The notes under the pieces: generated by a model | Databases searched by the model: none | Seen by the model: only the letters and a program-made list of their open reading frames with translations | What the model was told of the DNA's origin: nothing | From: Gemmatimonadota bacterium | Lineage (GTDB): Bacteria > Latescibacterota > UBA2968 > UBA8231 | Assembly: GCA_009841115.1 (NCBI GenBank) | Contig: VXML01000034.1 | Location: 144,821-208,820 of the forward strand | DNA: 64,000 bases | Direction: 5' to 3' | Translations under genes and position numbers: made by a program | Shown here: one piece after another, positions 8,110 through 17,242 of the stretch | Numbering within the stretch: the stretch's first letter is position 1 | Layout of the letters: each line of letters opens with the position of its first letter

Positions 8110-8137
8110 TTGACATCCACTCTAGGTCGCCTATATT
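8110..8137 (+). promoter_or_regulatory. Candidate sigma-70 promoter for the lipoprotein-LysM pair
   Basis: TTGACA (8110-8115), a 16-base spacer and TATATT (8132-8137) are followed by a 68-base leader to the ATG at 8206. Confidence 0.5.
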
Positions 8138-8205
8138 TGTGCCAATATCCCGTATATTAATTAAGATCATTGTTTGACCCTTAAGCTAGGTGGAGGAACT
8201 ACTTA

Positions 8206-8490
8206 ATGAGCTGTCTTTCCACTTTATCCAATTTGAGATACTCGGGCGTCGCCTTGGCGGTAGTGATTCTGTCGCTTGTGGCTAGCTGTTCGCGTGTTCC
8301 GTCGCAGGAGGACATGGAATACCTAGAACAACAGCGGCAAGCCACTCTGGCCGCCGAAGTAAAAGTAACCGAGCTACAGGCCGCAAAAGCACAGCTCGAA
8401 CGCGAACTCGCTGAGCGGCAAGCCACCAAAAAAGCACTAGAAGAAAAACTAGCCGCTACGAAAAACAACCTCGCCAACCAAGGCAAATAA
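8206..8490 (+). CDS. Small coiled-coil lipoprotein
   Basis: 94 residues. A signal peptide (hydrophobic stretch VALAVVILSLV) ends at a lipobox LVASC, with Cys near residue 28 as the lipidation site. The rest is a charged alpha-helix rich in Glu, Lys, Ala and Gln with a heptad-like pattern (LEQQRQATLAAEVKVTELQ). This is reminiscent of Lpp- or OsmB-like periplasmic coiled coils. It has a GGAGG site 9 bases before the ATG. It lies 14 bases upstream of a secreted coiled-coil/LysM protein, so the two may work together between outer membrane and peptidoglycan. Specific function unknown. Confidence 0.8.
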   Translation: MSCLSTLSNLRYSGVALAVVILSLVASCSRVPSQEDMEYLEQQRQATLAAEVKVTELQAAKAQLERELAERQATKKALEEKLAATKNNLANQGK

Positions 8491-8504
8491 GAAAGGGTCC
8501 GACT

Positions 8505-9335
8505 ATGAAGAAGTTGTCCGTTGGTGGGTTGGCTTTAGCATTGCTAGTCCTAGCGAGCGGAAACATCTCTGCTCAAGAGCAGCAGATGACCTGTGAAGAG
8601 TACATGGCTCTAGGAAACGAACTCGTCAACCGCGAAAACGCAGCCAACACCCAGATCGAAGAGCTAAACGCCCAGCTTGAAGCGCTTAATATGCAGATTG
8701 CCCAGCTCGACCGGGCCAACGCCGATCTCAATGCCCAAATCCTCGCAGCAATCGGCCACTCCGAATCCGAAGTCACGGCCTTTGGGCGCGAACTCGACGC
8801 TATTATCGCCCAACTTGAAGGGCTAATGGCGCTAGCTCCAGAAGTGCTCATTATGCGGCGCGGTGAGGTCACCGCCATCGATTCCCGAGTCGCCGAGCTC
8901 AAGCGGAGCAACATAGCTGCCCTGCCCGAAATGATGGACAAGCTAGCGACCATCGACCAGATGCTCGCCGATCTCAAAGCGCGCGTAGCCCAACCCGTGG
9001 TCATCGACTATAAGGTCGTGCGGGGCGACAACTTGTGGAATATCGCGAAAAAAGAACAACTCTACGACGATCCCTATATGTGGCCCCGCATCTACCGGGA
9101 GAACAAAGATCAAATCAAAGACCCGGATTTAATCTACCCCAAACAAGTCTTGGGCGTGCCGTTTGGGGTAGCCGAAAATCAGTATTTGGTCACCCGAGGA
9201 GACTTCCTCTTCAAAATTGCCGCCGAGCTTTACAACAATGCCGGAAAATGGCATAAAATCTACGAGGCCAACAAGCAGCAAATCGTCGCGCCAGATATGA
9301 TTTTTCCTGCTCAAGTCCTCGAAATTCCCAAGTAA
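8505..9335 (+). CDS. Secreted coiled-coil protein with two C-terminal LysM domains
   Basis: 276 residues. An N-terminal signal peptide (MKKLSVGGLALALLVLASG, cleavage near SAQ) is followed by a long Glu/Ala/Leu-rich coiled coil (about residues 35-160) and two LysM domains. The first runs from YKVVRGDNLWNIAKK to YPKQVLGVP (about 168-220). The second runs from YLVTRGDFLFKIAAE to FPAQVLEIP (about 226-275). LysM binds N-acetylglucosamine-containing glycans, so this is probably a periplasmic peptidoglycan-binding structural protein. No catalytic domain is seen. Cotranscribed with the lipoprotein 14 bases upstream; a strong terminator follows. Confidence 0.9.
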   Translation: MKKLSVGGLALALLVLASGNISAQEQQMTCEEYMALGNELVNRENAANTQIEELNAQLEALNMQIAQLDRANADLNAQILAAIGHSESEVTAFGRELDAIIAQLEGLMALAPEVLIMRRGEVTAIDSRVAELKRSNIAALPEMMDKLATIDQMLADLKARVAQPVVIDYKVVRGDNLWNIAKKEQLYDDPYMWPRIYRENKDQIKDPDLIYPKQVLGVPFGVAENQYLVTRGDFLFKIAAELYNNAGKWHKIYEANKQQIVAPDMIFPAQVLEIPK

Positions 9336-9370
9336 TTACGACTACTTGATTTAAATACGTTTCAAGACTT

Positions 9371-9421
9371 AAGGGGGTTTGATCCTTCCGGGTTTAAGGG
9401 AGGATTTCAAACCCCTTTTTG
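9371..9421 (+). terminator. Rho-independent terminator after the LysM gene
   Basis: A long inverted repeat reads AAGGGGGTTTGATCC on the left arm and GGATTTCAAACCCC on the right, with a short loop, and ends in a T-run at 9416-9420. Pairing has one bulge. It separates the LysM operon from phoH. Confidence 0.85.
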
Positions 9422-9445
9422 TATTTTTGTCCAGCTACCAGAACT

Positions 9446-10402
9446 ATGAAGGACATTTCTATCGCCGGCATTGATCGCCGCTCTCTCTTCGGGCGCAACG
9501 ATCAACACTTGGCTCATCTTGAAGAGAGATATGGCATTCGCTTAGTCGCCCGCGGCGACAAGCTGACGATTAAGGGATCCGATGCCTCGGTACGCGAGGC
9601 CGATAGCTTCCTCAGTCCCCTCATAAAACGCATGCGCCACGGTCCACCCATCGAAGCAGCCGAGTTAGAGAGCTTAATTCACTGCAACTCGATTTTGCCT
9701 AAGGGCGACCATAGCACTCTCTCAAACTCCGCAGCTTATACCTATAAGACGGCCATCTATCCCCGCACCGAAGGCCAAGCGAAATATCTCGCAGCTATCG
9801 ACAACAACGACGTGGTCTTCAGCATCGGCCCAGCTGGCACCGGCAAAACGTATCTTGCGGTGGCCATGGCCGTTGCTGCGCTGCGGCAGAAGCAAATATC
9901 TCGCATCCTGCTCGCTCGGCCAGCTGTCGAAGCCGGAGAGAAGCTCGGTTTTTTGCCTGGCTCTTTTGAGGATAAGGTTGACCCCTACTTGCGCCCACTC
10001 TACGACGCACTACAGGATCTCATGGAACCCGAGCGCCTGCGGCGGATGCAGGATATGAAAATTGTCGAAGTCGTGCCGCTGGCCTACATGCGTGGCCGCA
10101 CACTCAACGACTCGTTTATTATTCTCGACGAAGCCCAAAATACTACGCCCCAGCAGATGAAGATGTTTCTCACTCGATTGGGTAGTCACTCAAAGGCCGT
10201 AGTTACTGGCGATATTACCCAGACAGACCTCAGCGACGACCAACCCTCGGGCTTGGTCGTCGCACCCAAAATTCTGACCGGGATCGCTGGCTTGGCCTTT
10301 GTTCGGCTCAACGAACGGGATGTGGTGCGCAACCCGCTCGTGCAGAAGATCATCAAAGCCTACGACAGCTATGAGGACGCCCACACCTCGGCCGATCCAT
10401 GA
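9446..10402 (+). CDS. phoH: PhoH-family ATPase
   Basis: 318 residues from the ATG at 9446. An in-frame TTG at 9419 was rejected because it lies inside the preceding terminator. Walker A is GPAGTGKT (about 128-135) and Walker B is FIILDEAQN. The N-terminal segment (residues 1-65) fits the small KH-like domain of the PhoH/PhoL group. These P-loop proteins are linked to RNA metabolism and occur beside ybeY in many bacteria. Here phoH, pgpH and ybeY follow one another with overlaps (ATGA with pgpH), supporting one operon. No clear Shine-Dalgarno precedes the ATG. Confidence 0.93.
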   Translation: MKDISIAGIDRRSLFGRNDQHLAHLEERYGIRLVARGDKLTIKGSDASVREADSFLSPLIKRMRHGPPIEAAELESLIHCNSILPKGDHSTLSNSAAYTYKTAIYPRTEGQAKYLAAIDNNDVVFSIGPAGTGKTYLAVAMAVAALRQKQISRILLARPAVEAGEKLGFLPGSFEDKVDPYLRPLYDALQDLMEPERLRRMQDMKIVEVVPLAYMRGRTLNDSFIILDEAQNTTPQQMKMFLTRLGSHSKAVVTGDITQTDLSDDQPSGLVVAPKILTGIAGLAFVRLNERDVVRNPLVQKIIKAYDSYEDAHTSADP

Positions 10403-12639
10403 ACGCGCTTAAATTCAAGTGGTTTGGTTCTAAACGCCGCAGCAATCAGCCCCAACCTTGGCACCCGCATAGCTTGCGGGTATTTCACATCGCCTTGGCA
10501 GGCCTAGTCATCGGCCTGCTCACCTATCTATCGCCTTACCAACGTCCCTACAACGTTGCCCAACTACGCGTCGGCAGCGTCGCTCAAGAGCGCATCGAGG
10601 CACCTTTTCTCTTTAATGTGCCCAAAAGCGATGCCGAATTGGAGCGCGAGCGACAAGCAGCTAGCGCCGAGATACCCACTATTTTGCACCGCAATCCCCT
10701 AATTCAGGAGCAGCAGCTAGCTCAGTTAGACTCGGTCTTTGCAGTAATGATCCCAAGAATCCGGGTCCAGATGGCCAACTCCTTCAAGCAACGCGAACTC
10801 CAACGCGCCCTTCCCCAAGTCGTAGGTTCGCTCTCGCTCGATGCGCTTTCGACTCTCATCGACGTCCTCTCCACAGCCAGCGAACCTTATGTGCACGATT
10901 TCCAAGCCATCTGTCGGCAGATTCTGGCCAATTACTACACTGCGGGCATCATCGCCTCCAAACAACCGATTCTCCTAAGCCCTTCAACCCAAGTCCGCCT
11001 CGGAGATCAAGAACAGCACATAGAAACTCTCTATAGCGAAGAAAAGCTCAAACAAGGCGAATTAATCTCTCACATCCAAACGTACCGCACGATCGCCGAC
11101 CGCGATGCCATCCAAGCCGTACACGAGTTGTTAAGCCTCTTTGTGGTTCCCAATCTAACCATTGACGAGCCGGAGACCACCCGCCTCAGGGACGCGGCGC
11201 GACGCGGCGTGGCCAGCATCAAGAGGATCTATGCCCAAAACGACCTCATCATCGACAAAAACGCCACCGTCACCGAGGAGCACGTCGATGCACTCGACGC
11301 CCTAGCCGCCCGCATCGCCCAAGATCAATCTCAACATCCGATTAAGCGCCTGATTCAAGTGGCTGCGGCCGCGACGATTTCCGGACTCCTGATCTTCGTC
11401 TTCGGCTACTTCCTCGCCACGCACGAACGCGCTGTTTTTGAACATCCCGGCCAACTCGTCCTCTTAGCCATCCTGATCGTTGCCACAACCGCCGCGGCCT
11501 CCTATATCAAAACGCACGACCTCTCTCCTTACTGGGTGCCGATTCCTCTCGCCGCCATGCTAGCGACGATCCTGCTAACACCACAAATCGGCTTAGTGCT
11601 CTCGTTTGTGCTCGCGCTTTTTGTGAGCAACCTCTTCGCTGACTTCTACGTAGTCATAATCTGCGCCCTAACGGCGGCCATCGCCGTCTATGCGGTGCGG
11701 CACGTGCGCCACCGCAATCAGTTCTACCGGCCCATGATCTTCCTGCCGATTTCTTACGCATTGCTCATCGCGGCGGCAGATCTATTGCGCTTCTTTCCGG
11801 TCGAACAGATATACGATCATATTCTGCCCGGGATCGTCATTGGAGCGGCTGCTCCCATCCTCACCATCGGCCTGCTGCCGATCTTTGAAAGTCTTTTCCA
11901 CATCACCACGGATATCACCCTGTTGGAGCTATCGGATCCCAATCGGACCTTGCTCCGCCAATTGGCTGTCCGGGCACCCGGAACCTATACTCACAGCCTG
12001 ATTATGGCCAACCTCTCCGAGGGCGCCGCCGAGGCCATTGCCGCGAATCCGCTCTTGGCCCGTGTCGGCTGTTATTACCACGACATCGGCAAGGTGAACA
12101 AGCCAGAATACTTCAGCGAAAATCAGGGACTGCAAGGTGGACGCAATCCCCACGATCGTCTGATGCCCTATCTTAGCATGCTCATCATCGCCTCGCACGT
12201 CCGCGAGGGGCTCGAGTTGGCCGAGGAACACGGCCTTCCCCAATCTATCTGCGACCTGATCGCCCAGCACCACGGCACTACCGTCATTGAGTACTTTTAC
12301 GAGCGCGCCGTAGAACTGGGCGACCGCAGCGTGCGCGAGGAAGATTTCAGGTACAATGGCCCCAAGCCCCAGACCAAAGAAGCCGGCATCTTGATGTTGG
12401 CCGACTCAGTCGAAGCGGCGGCCCGCACCCTCGCCGAGCGCACGCCCAGCCGGATGCGCCAGTTAGTGCATAAAATTATCCAGCAGAAATTCACCGCTGG
12501 AGAACTCGATGAGTGCGCGCTGACCCTGCGGGATTTGCTCAAAATAGAGGACAGCTTCATCCGCGTGCTGATGGGCGTCCTTCACAGCCGGATGGCATAC
12601 CCTTGGCAGAAGGCCAATCGCAAATGGCAGACCGTCTAG
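10399..12639 (+). CDS. pgpH: 7TM-HD membrane phosphodiesterase (PgpH/YqfF family)
   Basis: 746 residues. A first membrane helix (about 27-46) is followed by an extracytoplasmic 7TMR-HDED domain (about 50-330), seven transmembrane helices (about 340-515) and a cytoplasmic HD domain. Metal-binding motifs are visible as THSLIMANLS, YYHDIGK and, later, IAQHHGTT. Characterised PgpH degrades cyclic di-AMP, so a c-di-AMP turnover role is the best guess, though no cyclase is present here. The ATG overlaps the phoH stop by four bases (ATGA), and ybeY starts inside its 3' end. Confidence 0.93.
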   Translation: MNALKFKWFGSKRRSNQPQPWHPHSLRVFHIALAGLVIGLLTYLSPYQRPYNVAQLRVGSVAQERIEAPFLFNVPKSDAELERERQAASAEIPTILHRNPLIQEQQLAQLDSVFAVMIPRIRVQMANSFKQRELQRALPQVVGSLSLDALSTLIDVLSTASEPYVHDFQAICRQILANYYTAGIIASKQPILLSPSTQVRLGDQEQHIETLYSEEKLKQGELISHIQTYRTIADRDAIQAVHELLSLFVVPNLTIDEPETTRLRDAARRGVASIKRIYAQNDLIIDKNATVTEEHVDALDALAARIAQDQSQHPIKRLIQVAAAATISGLLIFVFGYFLATHERAVFEHPGQLVLLAILIVATTAAASYIKTHDLSPYWVPIPLAAMLATILLTPQIGLVLSFVLALFVSNLFADFYVVIICALTAAIAVYAVRHVRHRNQFYRPMIFLPISYALLIAAADLLRFFPVEQIYDHILPGIVIGAAAPILTIGLLPIFESLFHITTDITLLELSDPNRTLLRQLAVRAPGTYTHSLIMANLSEGAAEAIAANPLLARVGCYYHDIGKVNKPEYFSENQGLQGGRNPHDRLMPYLSMLIIASHVREGLELAEEHGLPQSICDLIAQHHGTTVIEYFYERAVELGDRSVREEDFRYNGPKPQTKEAGILMLADSVEAAARTLAERTPSRMRQLVHKIIQQKFTAGELDECALTLRDLLKIEDSFIRVLMGVLHSRMAYPWQKANRKWQTV

Positions 12640-13133
12640 CGAGTCCCCTCCACATAGTCCAAGACGCGGGCCTAACCCCTCTGCATGCAGACGCGCTTGC
12701 AGCCCTACATCACATCGCCGCGCAGGTCGCTTACGCCCACAAACTGCCAAACGCAGTCCAGCTCGTCCTCATCGACGACGACTACATGAGCGATCTCAAC
12801 ACCACCTATCGCGGCAAGGAGGGCACCACGGACGTCCTGTCTTTCGACTTAGGAACCATACCGGGTCAGAACAGCAACGGCGAAGTGTACATTTCACTGC
12901 CCCAAGTGCAACGGCAAGCTATCGCGCTCAGTGTTCCCCCCTTAGTGGAGCTAGCCCGCCTGTTGGTACACGGCCTACTGCACCTAGCCGGCTGGGTACA
13001 CGACACATCCGAGCAGTTAGACGCTATGGAGCACGAAACAGACCACTTTCTTACCACAGCCTCCCACTCTCCCCAAGCGACCTTGGCCGGCCGCTTTACC
13101 GAAAGGAGCCTTTTTGGAACCCCCACAAGTTGA
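12624..13133 (+). CDS. ybeY: Endoribonuclease YbeY (rRNA maturation)
   Basis: 169 residues from the ATG at 12624; an earlier in-frame start would lie deep inside pgpH. The zinc motif HGLLHLAGWVH (H-x3-H-x5-H) is intact, preceded by the conserved TTDVLSFDLG. YbeY is a single-strand endoribonuclease for 16S rRNA 3'-end maturation and ribosome quality control. It overlaps pgpH by 16 bases and corC by 20 bases, in the conserved phoH-pgpH-ybeY order. A residue change from the common GYDH to GWVH does not touch the zinc ligands. Confidence 0.95.
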   Translation: MADRLASPLHIVQDAGLTPLHADALAALHHIAAQVAYAHKLPNAVQLVLIDDDYMSDLNTTYRGKEGTTDVLSFDLGTIPGQNSNGEVYISLPQVQRQAIALSVPPLVELARLLVHGLLHLAGWVHDTSEQLDAMEHETDHFLTTASHSPQATLAGRFTERSLFGTPTS

Positions 13134-14430
13134 CTTATCCTTGGTCGCATACGCCGCGCTGGTCGGCACGCTCAGTCTCGTCTGGCTCTTCGTGGTAGCC
13201 AGCTATGAGACAACCTTCGCCATTCTATCCAAATCCGTATTGGAGAAAATGGCCGAAAGCGGCGTATCCCATGCGGACGCCATGCTCCGCATCTACGAGC
13301 CACGCCTACGCCTGCGCCTGATGGCCCGCCTCGGTGAAGCCATCGGCATCATCGTCCTCGCTCTCTCCCTGTTCTTTCTCTCACAGGCTCTTACCTTTCC
13401 GAGCTATATCTCCGCGGCCGTAGCCTTATTGGGTGCGCTAGGGCTTTTTATGGTCGTAGCGACACCGCGACGCATTCGCTTTGACGAAGAAGGCGACGAA
13501 GTACGCGTCCCCATCGTCGCCTTAGCCTATGTGCCGGTACACGCTCTGCTCCTCCCCTTGACCAATCTGCTCGAACGTCTCAGCAGCTTCGATTACAGCG
13601 ACGAGGACTTCCGCGCGGAAAAGGAAGAAGAACTGCGTAGCATCGTCGAGTCAGAAGGCGAGTCTGGCGTCCTAGAAGAAGGCGAGCGCGAGATGATTGA
13701 GGGCGTTTTTGGTTTCCACGACCGCATCGTCCGCGAAGTCATGATCCCCCGCGTCGATATGGTCGCCATCGACCAAGTAGCCTCCTTGAAAGACTTGATC
13801 GATCTCATCCGGGACAAGGGGCACTCGCGCCTGCCCATTTACCGAGAAAGCCTCGACCACATCCAAGGGATCGTGTACGCCAAAGATCTGCTGCAGATAT
13901 TGGTGTCCCGTCCCGAAATCGATCTGGCGACGCCGATAAATCAACTACTGACCAGCCAGCAAGAGGACGATCTGCGTTTTACCCATGAGCCTTATTACAT
14001 CCCTGAGACCAAGAAGATCGATATCCTGCTCAACGACTTGAGAGCCAACAAAATTCGCCTCGCCATCGTCCTCGACGAATACGGCGGCACGGCTGGCTTG
14101 GTCACCACCGAAGACCTCGTCGAAGAAATCGTCGGGGAAATCCAAGACGAGTACGACGAGGAAGAAGAACTGCACCACTGGGAGGTCCCCGGCGAGGTAC
14201 TCATCGCCAATGCCCGCATCGATATAGACGATCTCAACAAGTTGCTTTCCACCGATCTGCCGAGGACGGGCTTTGAAACCTTAGGGGGATTTATCTACGA
14301 CCACTTGGGGAGCATTCCCGTGGAGGGCTTAGCCTTCAAGGTAAACGATCTAGAGCTCGACATTCTCAAAGTGGAGGGCCAGCGCATCGCCCAAGTCAAA
14401 CTCCGGCGCTTGACACCCGTCGGCCATTGA
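13114..14430 (+). CDS. corC: CorC/HlyC-family membrane protein (DUF21, CBS pair, CorC_HlyC)
   Basis: 438 residues, beginning with TTG at 13114, 6 bases after AAAGGAG. An N-terminal DUF21-like membrane region (three to four helices, about residues 5-170) is followed by two CBS domains (about 205-325), with VMIPRVDMVAID at the start. The C-terminal CorC_HlyC domain (about 350-430) follows the YGGTAGLVTTEDLVEEIVG motif. Related proteins affect magnesium and cobalt transport or resistance and were once called hemolysins. It is fused end to end with ybeY in the same operon. Transport activity is an inference. Confidence 0.9.
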   Translation: MEPPQVDLSLVAYAALVGTLSLVWLFVVASYETTFAILSKSVLEKMAESGVSHADAMLRIYEPRLRLRLMARLGEAIGIIVLALSLFFLSQALTFPSYISAAVALLGALGLFMVVATPRRIRFDEEGDEVRVPIVALAYVPVHALLLPLTNLLERLSSFDYSDEDFRAEKEEELRSIVESEGESGVLEEGEREMIEGVFGFHDRIVREVMIPRVDMVAIDQVASLKDLIDLIRDKGHSRLPIYRESLDHIQGIVYAKDLLQILVSRPEIDLATPINQLLTSQQEDDLRFTHEPYYIPETKKIDILLNDLRANKIRLAIVLDEYGGTAGLVTTEDLVEEIVGEIQDEYDEEEELHHWEVPGEVLIANARIDIDDLNKLLSTDLPRTGFETLGGFIYDHLGSIPVEGLAFKVNDLELDILKVEGQRIAQVKLRRLTPVGH

Positions 14431-14435
14431 GAGGG

Positions 14436-14464
14436 TTGCGCCCGCCTGCCCCATCCTTTAGATT
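14436..14464 (+). promoter_or_regulatory. Candidate promoter for the initiator tRNA
   Basis: TTGCGC (14436-14441), a 17-base spacer and TAGATT (14459-14464) place a start about 8-12 bases before the tRNA at 14483. Confidence 0.4.
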
Positions 14465-14482
14465 AATTGCCACATAGCTTGT

Positions 14483-14559
<77 letters not shown>

Positions 14560-14565
14560 TCTTTT

Positions 14566-14597
14566 CAGGGAGTCGCTTGCGGCTCCCTGATTTTTTC
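14566..14597 (+). terminator. Rho-independent terminator after tRNA-fMet
   Basis: A CAGGGAG / CTCCCTG stem (14566-14572 with 14583-14589), extended by GTCGC-like pairing, is followed by ATTTTTT. It ends only two bases before the next ATG. Confidence 0.85.
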
Positions 14598-14598
14598 T

Positions 14599-14925
14599 AT
14601 GCCTATCTATAATAAGGTCCCCGACGATCCCACCACTGCTCCGGCCGAGCGCATCCGTCTCGACGAGCGCTTCGTATCCCTGCTCGTCACCGAAGACGCC
14701 CAAGATCGCCTCGAAGCCCAAGAGTTGCGCCAGCTCGTCCACCGTGCCCTCCAAGCCCTCTCCGACGACGAGATGCGCGTTATTCAACTCCGCTATCAGT
14801 ATAAGAAATCGCCTGGCCAAGTCGCAGCGCGCCTAGGCATTTCTCGCGACGCAATGGCTGCGCTTGAGCAGAGTGGGTTAGAAAAATTGCGCCAAGGGCT
14901 CGAGGATTGGCACCGAGGCGTCTGA
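14599..14925 (+). CDS. Orphan sigma-70 region 4-like DNA-binding protein
   Basis: 108 residues. Residues 47-100 match sigma region 4: ALQALSDDEMRVIQLRY followed by a helix-turn-helix (SPGQVAARLGISRDAMAALE). Residues 1-45 resemble the linker before region 4; region 2 is absent, so it cannot bind a -10 element like a full sigma factor. It could act as an accessory or anti-activator-like regulator. The ATG at 14599 lies directly after the tRNA terminator T-run with no Shine-Dalgarno, so its expression is unclear. A later start or read-through is possible. The gene ends one base before lnt. Confidence 0.75.
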   Translation: MPIYNKVPDDPTTAPAERIRLDERFVSLLVTEDAQDRLEAQELRQLVHRALQALSDDEMRVIQLRYQYKKSPGQVAARLGISRDAMAALEQSGLEKLRQGLEDWHRGV

Positions 14926-14926
14926 A

Positions 14927-16453
14927 TTGCAGCAGCGGCTCTTCCCTCTGCTGGCTCCGGCCTTGCTCTCGGGCCTGCTCTTTGTAGTTAGCATCCCCAA
15001 ATTCGATCAGTACTACCTCGCTTGGATTTGCCTGCTGCCGCTTTTTCTGGCTCGGCACTGGCTGTCCATCCAAAGCCACTTCGCCCTCGGACTGGTCGCC
15101 GGCCTCGCCTGGACCACCGGACGCACCTACTGGATCACCGAGACCCTACAATTGTACGGTGCCCTCTCTTGGGCGACCGCCGCGGCGACGAATGCGCTGC
15201 TCATCTTATACATGGCCTTGTATCTGGCCTGTTTTGTCGCTGTGTGCCGTCGCCTAAACTTTTCTTCTCCCCTCTTTGCTTGGTCGGCGGCTAGCATCTG
15301 GGTCCTGTTAGAGTGGGCGCAAAACTGGATGTTGAGCGGCTTTCCCTGGCAATTCTTGGGCGACTCGCAATACCTCAACCTGCCCTTCCTACAATGGGCT
15401 ACCATCACCGGCGTCTATGGCCTGAGTTTCCTCATCGTCCTCTTCAACGCCGCGTTGGCTCAAGCCCTCTCGCACCGCGCCTTCATACCTTATCTGAGCT
15501 TGCCTCTTTTTCTGCTAGTTGCAGTTCATCTATGGGGCTTCTATCGGATGCACAACGTGCCGAATCCGCCGACCGCGCCCCTGAAGGTCGGCGTCGTCCA
15601 AGGCAATATCCCTCAAGATCGCAAGTGGAAGGAGAATCGGCTGGCCTGGACGGCTCGGCACTACGCCGCACTTACCCGGGACTTGGCGGCCGCGGAAAAA
15701 CCAGCGCTGATCATCTATCCTGAGACGGCTCTGCCGCTCTATTTTGGCGACCCCTTGTACGCGACCTATGTCGATTCGATTACAGCCCTAGCGCCGGAAC
15801 TAGATACTCCTATGCTGGTAGGCAGCCTCAAGGGGGATTCGCAAAACCGCACGGCTCCGGTCTATAACCGGGCTTTCCTACTCAATGCTCAAGGGGAAGT
15901 AGTCGATTACGCCGACAAAGTGCACTTGGTGCCTTTTGGCGAGTTTCTGCCCTTCCCATCCATCTTTCAGTATTTGGGAGGGCTCACGGCAGAAAGCGGC
16001 ATCTTCGCCCACGGGGAAAGGCACAAGGTACTGAGGCTTCCGCGCAGTGACACCTCATTCGGGGTTTTTATTTGCTACGAATCTATCTTTCCGGAAATCA
16101 CCCGCGCGCTGATGGCCCAAGACCCAGACTTTCTCATCAACACCACCAACGACGCTTGGTTTGGCACCACCGCTGCCCCTCACCAGCACTTTGCGCAAGC
16201 TGTCTTGCGGGCTGTGGAAAGCGGGCGGGCCGTAGTCCGCGCTGCTAATACCGGCATTTCCGGCTTAATCGAACCGAGCGGACGCATTGCTTATCGCACG
16301 CCACTTTTCACTACCGTGGGCTTTGCAATAGACGTGCCTCTGCACCAAGGACAGACGATTTACACGCGCTGGGGGGACTGGCCGCTGATGCTCTGTGCCC
16401 TCGCGCTAACGCTGGTCGCCGCCCGCAAAATTGTAATTAGGAATCGCGGTTAA
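14927..16453 (+). CDS. lnt: Apolipoprotein N-acyltransferase
   Basis: 508 residues, the usual length, starting at TTG 14927 with GAGG 8 bases upstream. The N-terminal six to seven membrane helices (residues 5-205) are followed by a periplasmic carbon-nitrogen hydrolase domain. The catalytic triad is Glu266 (YPETALP), Lys331 (ADKVHLVPFGEF) and Cys383 (FICYESIF), matching E267/K335/C387 of E. coli. A last helix closes the protein. It adds the third acyl chain to lipoproteins in the inner membrane, and several lipoproteins occur in this window. It converges with the PhyH gene, overlapping by 17 bases at the stops. Confidence 0.95.
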   Translation: MQQRLFPLLAPALLSGLLFVVSIPKFDQYYLAWICLLPLFLARHWLSIQSHFALGLVAGLAWTTGRTYWITETLQLYGALSWATAAATNALLILYMALYLACFVAVCRRLNFSSPLFAWSAASIWVLLEWAQNWMLSGFPWQFLGDSQYLNLPFLQWATITGVYGLSFLIVLFNAALAQALSHRAFIPYLSLPLFLLVAVHLWGFYRMHNVPNPPTAPLKVGVVQGNIPQDRKWKENRLAWTARHYAALTRDLAAAEKPALIIYPETALPLYFGDPLYATYVDSITALAPELDTPMLVGSLKGDSQNRTAPVYNRAFLLNAQGEVVDYADKVHLVPFGEFLPFPSIFQYLGGLTAESGIFAHGERHKVLRLPRSDTSFGVFICYESIFPEITRALMAQDPDFLINTTNDAWFGTTAAPHQHFAQAVLRAVESGRAVVRAANTGISGLIEPSGRIAYRTPLFTTVGFAIDVPLHQGQTIYTRWGDWPLMLCALALTLVAARKIVIRNRG

Positions 16454-17234
16454 ATACTACCGGGCAATGCGTCGGATCGTCGATAAAGGCCGTCAGGCCC
16501 TCCCGTTTGTTGTCCACCGGGCGGGATCGCTCGGTGCGCATGTGAACGGCCAAGCTCCGCCGCGGGCTCGCAGAATGATTGGGGCCACTGCCGTGTAGCG
16601 TCAGGCAATGGTGAAAGCTCACGCCCCCTTTGGACAGAATCGCCGCTACTTCTACCCACTCGTCGCTAGCTAGCGCGGCTAGCTCTCGTTTTTGTTCGGC
16701 TAGGTCTTGGCCGAAGAAATCGCTGCCCGGCAGCAATTCCCACTGGTGTGAGCCGCGCACAAAGTGCATCGGCCCGTCCGCCGAGCCGACCTCGCTCAAG
16801 GCGATCCAAGCCGTAAATAGCTCGCTGCCCTCTTCCCAAGCCCCCCAATAGTTGCGGTCCTGATGCCATCCCACATGGGTTCCGCTAGACCCTGCACCCG
16901 TGACCGGAGGCTTGTACAGCAACTGCACCCACCAAACTTGGACCCACTCGGCCCCACAGACTTCAGCGGCCAAAGCCCCGAGGGCCGGATGTTTGATCAG
17001 ATCCATAATAGCCCGATTGGCGATTTGGGGCTTCTCAATTTTGCACAGCCGCTGCGGATCGTCGCCTGGGCTCCAAGCCGAAGGTTGGGGCGGCACCCCG
17101 GTATCGTACTCGCCCCGCCGCACCGCATCCATACCCTCCACAGCGAGATCAACGATATCTGGGGGCCATACGACTTCATCGTTGATATAAAACCCATCCC
17201 GCACATACGCCGCTTGGGGGCTTTCGCTCATCAT
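16437..17234 (-). CDS. Phytanoyl-CoA dioxygenase (PhyH) family Fe(II)/2-oxoglutarate oxygenase
   Basis: 265 residues. The start is ATG at 17234 (a double ATG), with AGGAGGG upstream. The iron triad is His124-x-Asp126 (GWHQDRNYW) and His214 (LTLHGSG), and an Arg in RRSLAVH would hold 2-oxoglutarate. PhyH enzymes hydroxylate small organic molecules, lipids or natural products; the substrate is unknown. It is the last gene of a nine-gene minus-strand operon and starts 8 bases after the oxidoreductase gene stop. An oxygenase next to a sugar-type dehydrogenase and an aldolase family member suggests stepwise breakdown of one compound. Confidence 0.88.
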   Translation of the reverse strand: MMSESPQAAYVRDGFYINDEVVWPPDIVDLAVEGMDAVRRGEYDTGVPPQPSAWSPGDDPQRLCKIEKPQIANRAIMDLIKHPALGALAAEVCGAEWVQVWWVQLLYKPPVTGAGSSGTHVGWHQDRNYWGAWEEGSELFTAWIALSEVGSADGPMHFVRGSHQWELLPGSDFFGQDLAEQKRELAALASDEWVEVAAILSKGGVSFHHCLTLHGSGPNHSASPRRSLAVHMRTERSRPVDNKREGLTAFIDDPTHCPVVFNRDS

Positions 17235-17242
17235 CGTCCCTC

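Noticed and set aside
9419..9445. N-terminal extension of PhoH from a TTG
   Set aside because: Lies in the terminator T-run and has no ribosome-binding site; conserved PhoH sequence begins after the ATG at 9446.
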